Origin: Chloroflexota bacterium
Lineage (GTDB): Bacteria > Chloroflexota > Chloroflexia > Thermomicrobiales > JADLAZ01
Length of the DNA: 64,000 nt
Assembly: GCA_020849725.1 (NCBI GenBank)
Contig: JADLAZ010000282.1
Span: forward strand, 1 to 64,000
Direction: 5' to 3'
The notes under the pieces are model-generated. The model made no database searches, was not told where the DNA came from, and saw only the letters and a program-made list of their open reading frames with translations. Both the position numbers and the translations under genes were made by a program. Shown here one piece after another: positions 60,721 to 64,000 of this stretch (position 1 is the first letter of the stretch; each line of letters opens with the position of its first letter).

Positions 60721-60882
60721 CAGGATGAGGGCGGCGGCCTGGACCCATCGCCCAGCTAGCTGGCACGCGGGGCCGGGTGCACGCCTCCCAGGCCGCCGTC
60801 GATGCCGAGCCGCAGCGCGGCGAGCCCGGCGATGACCGCTGGTCGCAATCAGGAGCGACGAGGAGGAGGACGAGGAGAAGGC

Positions 60883-62712
60883 ATGATCACCATGACCGTG
60901 CCGAACACATCCGCCCGGCCGGCGCGGCTGCCCGAGCGCCTCCTGGCGGCGCTGACGACGCAACCCTGGCTGACGTGCGCCGATCTGGCGGCCTGGACCG
61001 GGCATCATCCGGGCAAGGTCCGGGCGGCCGTCCACCGCCTCCTCGACGAGGGACGCCTGGCGCGGGCGCGGCCGGCAGTGCCCCCCTGGTCGCCCTGCCC
61101 GGTGGTCGCGCCGGCGGCGCCCGTGGCCGCGCCCCATCGCCTCCTGCTCCTGGAGCAGACCCGCGTCGTCACGCACCTGCTGGCCTGCCTCGATCCCGGT
61201 GGGCGGCACGGCCTGCGCGCCGCCCTGCGCGATGAGGCCGGCGGCCCGCCGCCAGGGCTGGCGCTGCTGCAGCTCGCCGACAGCCAGCGCCGGGGCGTCC
61301 TGCGCCTCGACCGCCTCACCCTCGACCCGGCCCAACCGTTCAGCGCCGCCGTCGCCGGCCTGGCCGACGGCTGGCTGGTCACCGCCGGCGGCCAGGGCGC
61401 CCTGCTGGTGCGCTGGGATGCTGGCGATGGCGACGAGCTGGTCGAGCGCGCCTGGCTCACCCTCGTCGGGCGCCTGCGGCGCGTCATCTCCGGCGTCGCG
61501 ATCGTCTGCGCGGGCGTCGCCGGCCTGGGCGAGTGGCAGCGCCGCTGGCACACGGTCGCCCAGGCGCCGGCGCTGTTCGTGGCCTGGGCCGCTGACCTCG
61601 CCGACGGGGTGTTCGCCTGGTATGACGGGCCGGGCCGCCTGGTGCAGCGCCTGGTCGAGACACCGGCCGCCGCGCTGCCAATCATGCTCACGCCAGTCCC
61701 GTTCCGGCTGCCCGTCGGCGGCGCGGTGAGCCCCACGCGCTCCGTCAGCGCCGATGTCGTCGCGCACCGCCTCCGCCTGAGCGGGACGGCCCTGGCCTGC
61801 CTGCACGCCATCGCCCGCGAGCCGATGATCAGCCCGGCCGCCCTGGCGGCCGACCGGCCCCTCGCCGCCCCTGGCGCGGCGGCCCCGCTCAGCGCGGTGC
61901 GCCTGCGGCAGGTGCTGGCCGAACTGCTCGCCCCCGGCCTGGTCGGCCGCGTCGCGGGCACGCCGCCGGGGCTCTACCTCACCCCGGCCGGCCTGCGCCT
62001 GCTGGCCGCGCAGGCCGGCCGCGCGCCAACGCTCCACCGCCGGCTGACGGTCGTGCAGGCCGGCCGGGCGCCGACCGCGCCGGACGCGGCGGCGGTCCGC
62101 CTGACGCGCTCGACGCCGCGCCTGCGCCGGGCGCGCCAGCACCTGGCCCACACGCAGGGGACGATCCGGTTGCGGCAGCTCATGGCCGGCCGGGTGAGCC
62201 AGGAGCCGGGCCAGCCGGTGGCGCTGATCGGGGCCTGGCAGGGGCCGCTGTGCCGGTCGGTGCGCTTCCGGACCGCCGATGGGGCGCTCCAGACGCGGAA
62301 CGCCCGCACGGGCGGCAGGATGCCGTACGGCCGGGTCTACCCCGATGCGCGGGCCGTGCTCGTCGTCGGCGCCCGGCCGATCGAGCTGATCGTCGAGTGG
62401 GACCGGGGCCGGACCAACGCCCGGACGCTGCGCGCGAAGCTGCCCCATTACCTGGCCTGGGCCGGCTCGCCGGCCGGCCGGGAGGGCCTGGTGCTCTTCG
62501 TGACCAGCAGCGTCCGGCGCGAGCAGCAGATCCACGCGATCGTGCAACAGCAGGCGGCGGGCCGAATCGGGCGGCCCGGGGCGCCAATCCTCACGACCAG
62601 CCTGGCGCTCCTGGAGGTGCAGGGGGTCTTCGGCGCGATCTGGGCCGGGAGCGCGGACACCGCGCGGCGCCAACCGCTGCTGACGGTAGTCGGACGCCGA
62701 GAGCACCGCTGA
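60883..62712 (+). CDS. replication-relaxation family protein
   Basis: A 609-residue protein. The N-terminus has a winged helix (PWLTCADLAAWTGHHPGKVR then AAVHRLLDEGRLARA, about residues 26-62), and a second winged-helix-like part lies near residues 300-370 (ALACLHAIAREPMISPAALA, LYLTPAGLRLLAAQA). The C-terminal third has a nuclease-like pattern VVGARPIELIVEWDRGRTNA then LRAKLPHYLAW, typical of the replication-relaxation family of plasmids and conjugative elements. Such proteins take part in initiating replication or mobilisation. ATG at 60883 has GAGGAGAAGG upstream. It lies downstream of the coupling-protein gene, consistent with a DNA-processing role in transfer. Confidence 0.7.
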   Translation: MITMTVPNTSARPARLPERLLAALTTQPWLTCADLAAWTGHHPGKVRAAVHRLLDEGRLARARPAVPPWSPCPVVAPAAPVAAPHRLLLLEQTRVVTHLLACLDPGGRHGLRAALRDEAGGPPPGLALLQLADSQRRGVLRLDRLTLDPAQPFSAAVAGLADGWLVTAGGQGALLVRWDAGDGDELVERAWLTLVGRLRRVISGVAIVCAGVAGLGEWQRRWHTVAQAPALFVAWAADLADGVFAWYDGPGRLVQRLVETPAAALPIMLTPVPFRLPVGGAVSPTRSVSADVVAHRLRLSGTALACLHAIAREPMISPAALAADRPLAAPGAAAPLSAVRLRQVLAELLAPGLVGRVAGTPPGLYLTPAGLRLLAAQAGRAPTLHRRLTVVQAGRAPTAPDAAAVRLTRSTPRLRRARQHLAHTQGTIRLRQLMAGRVSQEPGQPVALIGAWQGPLCRSVRFRTADGALQTRNARTGGRMPYGRVYPDARAVLVVGARPIELIVEWDRGRTNARTLRAKLPHYLAWAGSPAGREGLVLFVTSSVRREQQIHAIVQQQAAGRIGRPGAPILTTSLALLEVQGVFGAIWAGSADTARRQPLLTVVGRREHR

Positions 62713-62987
62713 CCAGTGGCTCGAGCGGCGGCGGCCAACGGTGTAGAATAGTACCGGTTACTTACCGTCTTGTGCCGTCCTGCTTTCTTCACCACCACGC
62801 CGGTTTCCCCGGTCTGGAGGATCGCGTCGATGGACTGCGCCGTCAGGGTTGGCGCTTGCGGCGCCAGCCACGTCTGCCACCTGATGCCAGCCCGCCCGAT
62901 GCTCGACCGAGTGGCGGCGGGGAGGCCCATCGCCGGCACGCTCGTTGGCCCGTCCGGGTCGTGGCGAGCGCGCGGGAGCCGAGCCCG

Positions 62988-63296
62988 ATGATGCCCGTGC
63001 TGCGGGGACTCCAGACGATCCGGGAGCGGCGCCTCCTCTCGCGGCACGCCCTGGCCGAGCGGGCCGGCATGACCGAGAAGACGATCTACAACCTGGAGCG
63101 CGGCCGGCCGGCGCGCTGGACGACGGCGCGGAAACTGGTCGACGCGCTCGGCTGCCATCCGGCGGACCTGCTCGACCCGCCCCGGGCGCGCGGCGGGCGG
63201 CCGCCTACTCGTCACTCGACGACGCCGCCTGATGGAGTATCCCGTCCGGCTGATCAACATGCTCCCGGCGCGGCCGATAGTCGTCACGCGAGGTGA
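62988..63296 (+). CDS. XRE-family helix-turn-helix regulator
   Basis: A 102-residue protein: LQTIRERRLLSRHALAERAG then MTEKTIYNLERGRPARWTTA and RKLVDALGCHPADLLDP, the Cro/C1-type fold (about residues 7-64), followed by a disordered tail. ATG at 62988 (or 62991) follows GGGAG. The gene ends 3 bases before the GreA-like gene, so it is probably the first gene of an operon with greA and the beta'-like gene and may regulate it. Confidence 0.75.
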   Translation: MMPVLRGLQTIRERRLLSRHALAERAGMTEKTIYNLERGRPARWTTARKLVDALGCHPADLLDPPRARGGRPPTRHSTTPPDGVSRPADQHAPGAADSRHAR

Positions 63297-63299
63297 GGT

Positions 63300-63815
63300 A
63301 TGGAACCGATCCCGTTGACCCGTCAGGGGTACGCCACCAAGCAGGCCGAACGCGACGCGCTGGGCCGCGAACTGCCGGGTCTACTGGCGCGCCTGCACGC
63401 GGCCCGTGACCTGGGCGATGTCAGCGAGAACGGCGAACTGCACGCGACGCGCGAGCGCCTGGCCCAGGTCCGCGCGCGCATCGCCGCGCTGACGGCCGAC
63501 CTCGAGCGGGCGCGGCCGGTCACCGCCCCGGCCGCCGGCCAGCCGCCGGCGGTGGCGATCGGCGCCACGGTGACCATCCGCGACGAGCGGGATGGTCGGG
63601 TGAGCAAGCGCCAGGTCGTCGCGCCGGCGGAAGCGGCGCCGTTGGACGGCAGGGTCAGCACCGCCTCCAGCCTCGGGAGCGCGCTGCTCGGCCGCCCGGT
63701 GGGGGCCGTCGTCGACGTGCCGACGCCCGCCGGTCCGCGCCGGCTCACCATCCTAGCCATCTACTACCAGGCGGCCGCGCCGGCGCGGCCTGACGCTGAG
63801 GAGGCGATGCGATGA
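63300..63815 (+). CDS. greA: GreA/GreB-family transcript cleavage factor
   Basis: A 171-residue protein with both GreA domains. N-terminal coiled coil: LTRQGYATKQAERDALGREL and LHAARDLGDVSENGELHATR; the loop keeps the acidic pair D40 and E43 that reach into the polymerase active site and drive cleavage of stalled RNA. C-terminal FKBP-like domain: VAIGATVTIRDERDGRVSK, DGRVSTASSLGSALLGRPVG, AVVDVPTPAGPRRLTILAI. ATG at 63300 follows GAGGTGAGGT. It lies between the XRE gene and the beta'-like gene, overlapping the latter (ATGA). Finding GreA on a mobile element next to a polymerase-like gene is unusual. Confidence 0.85.
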   Translation: MEPIPLTRQGYATKQAERDALGRELPGLLARLHAARDLGDVSENGELHATRERLAQVRARIAALTADLERARPVTAPAAGQPPAVAIGATVTIRDERDGRVSKRQVVAPAEAAPLDGRVSTASSLGSALLGRPVGAVVDVPTPAGPRRLTILAIYYQAAAPARPDAEEAMR

Positions 63816-64000
63816 GTTGTGCTCGGCACGACACCCTCGCCGGTGAGGAGCCGGTCCCGGCGCCGGCGGCAGCGGCGGCGCCCCGCTTCGTCCTGCCGCC
63901 GCTGGCGGCGATCCGCGGCGTCTGGATCCGCTGGGCCAGCCCGGAGGAGATCCGGGCGCGCTCGGCCGGCGCGGTCACCAACGTCGACCTCTACACGGTC
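63812..64000 (+). CDS. RNA polymerase beta'-like protein, N-terminal fragment (cut by window edge)
   Basis: Sixty-three codons are visible. After an Ala/Pro-rich start (residues 1-30), residues 38-56 read WIRWASPEEIRARSAGAVT. In the beta' subunit the N-terminus has the pattern I-x-L-A-S-P-x-x-I-R-x-W-S-x-G-E-V-x; here S-P-E-E-I-R, S-A-G-A-V and spacing agree. ATG at 63812 overlaps the greA stop (ATGA). This would make an operon of XRE, GreA and an RNA polymerase subunit on the element. Only the start is present, so zinc-binding and catalytic parts cannot be checked; a fortuitous match remains possible. Confidence 0.55.
   Translation, partial: MSCARHDTLAGEEPVPAPAAAAAPRFVLPPLAAIRGVWIRWASPEEIRARSAGAVTNVDLYTV

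Noticed and set aside
60580..62706. 708-codon frame antisense to the replication-relaxation gene
   Set aside because: Low-complexity Arg/Gln/Ala product without start signal; the sense gene has winged-helix and nuclease-like motifs.
1..64000. CRISPR arrays, tRNA or rRNA genes
   Set aside because: No regularly spaced repeat-spacer pattern and no tRNA-like T-loop/anticodon arrangement was noticed on reading; a dedicated search was not possible.

Overview
This 64 kb window is very GC-rich, with strong Shine-Dalgarno sites ahead of most starts and almost every gene packed into same-strand runs. It looks like part of a large conjugative plasmid or integrative element rather than core chromosome: it carries its own sliding clamp, two DnaG-type primases, a ParA/ParB pair, a Tad pilus locus, a type IV secretion locus with a coupling protein, a replication-relaxation-type protein, two ECF sigma factors, two insertion sequences and a group II intron. 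No tRNA, rRNA, ribosomal-protein gene or CRISPR array was seen. The gene styles (a tad locus ending in a LysM-BTAD membrane protein, PrgI-like secretion component, NlpC/P60 plus M23 hydrolase) suggest a high-GC Gram-positive-like bacterium, and a Chloroflexota (Thermomicrobia-like) host is my best inference, not something the sequence proves.

Layout. 1-126: tail of an unknown gene. 123-10522 (minus): beta clamp, GIY-YIG-like protein, an ECF sigma with a membrane partner, a four-gene run of MoxR AAA+ ATPase, VWA protein, WGR-domain protein and a 369-aa unknown, then a site-2 protease and a second ECF sigma. 10662-17698 (minus): primase 1, a compact UvrD-like helicase split by a group II intron, and two unknown proteins. 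17912-22476: accessory region with a TPR-HEPN protein, an IS5-family element, a pair of small genes and a patch of palindromes. 22477-25201 (minus): parB and an unusual parA. An AT-rich promoter region separates these from the plus-strand tad locus (25523-38348: cpaB, cpaE/tadZ, tadA, tadB, tadC, two membrane/secreted proteins, two tadE, tadG, LysM-BTAD protein). 38559-40297: small protein plus AlbA_2-type ATP-binding protein. 40583-53197 (plus): type IV secretion genes (VirB6-like, VirB2-like, PrgI-like, split VirB4, lytic hydrolase) ending in primase 2. 53295-55560: ISL3-family element carrying a NUDIX gene, with an 8-bp target duplication. 55599-62712: glycosyltransferase-like protein, coupling ATPase, HTH antitoxin-like gene with a PIN toxin gene broken by a stop codon, replication-relaxation protein. 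62988-64000: XRE regulator, GreA-type elongation factor, and the start of a gene whose first residues match the N-terminus of the RNA polymerase beta' subunit.

How it fits together: clamp, primases, helicase and ParAB would copy and segregate the element; VirB4/VirB6/coupling protein/relaxation protein would transfer it; the Tad pilus could bring cells together; sigma factors, GreA and a possible beta' homologue suggest the element also carries part of its own transcription apparatus. The GreA/beta'-like pair at the right edge, a palindrome repeated at four intergenic sites, the RHH-ParA fusion and the MoxR-VWA-WGR operon are the most interesting points.
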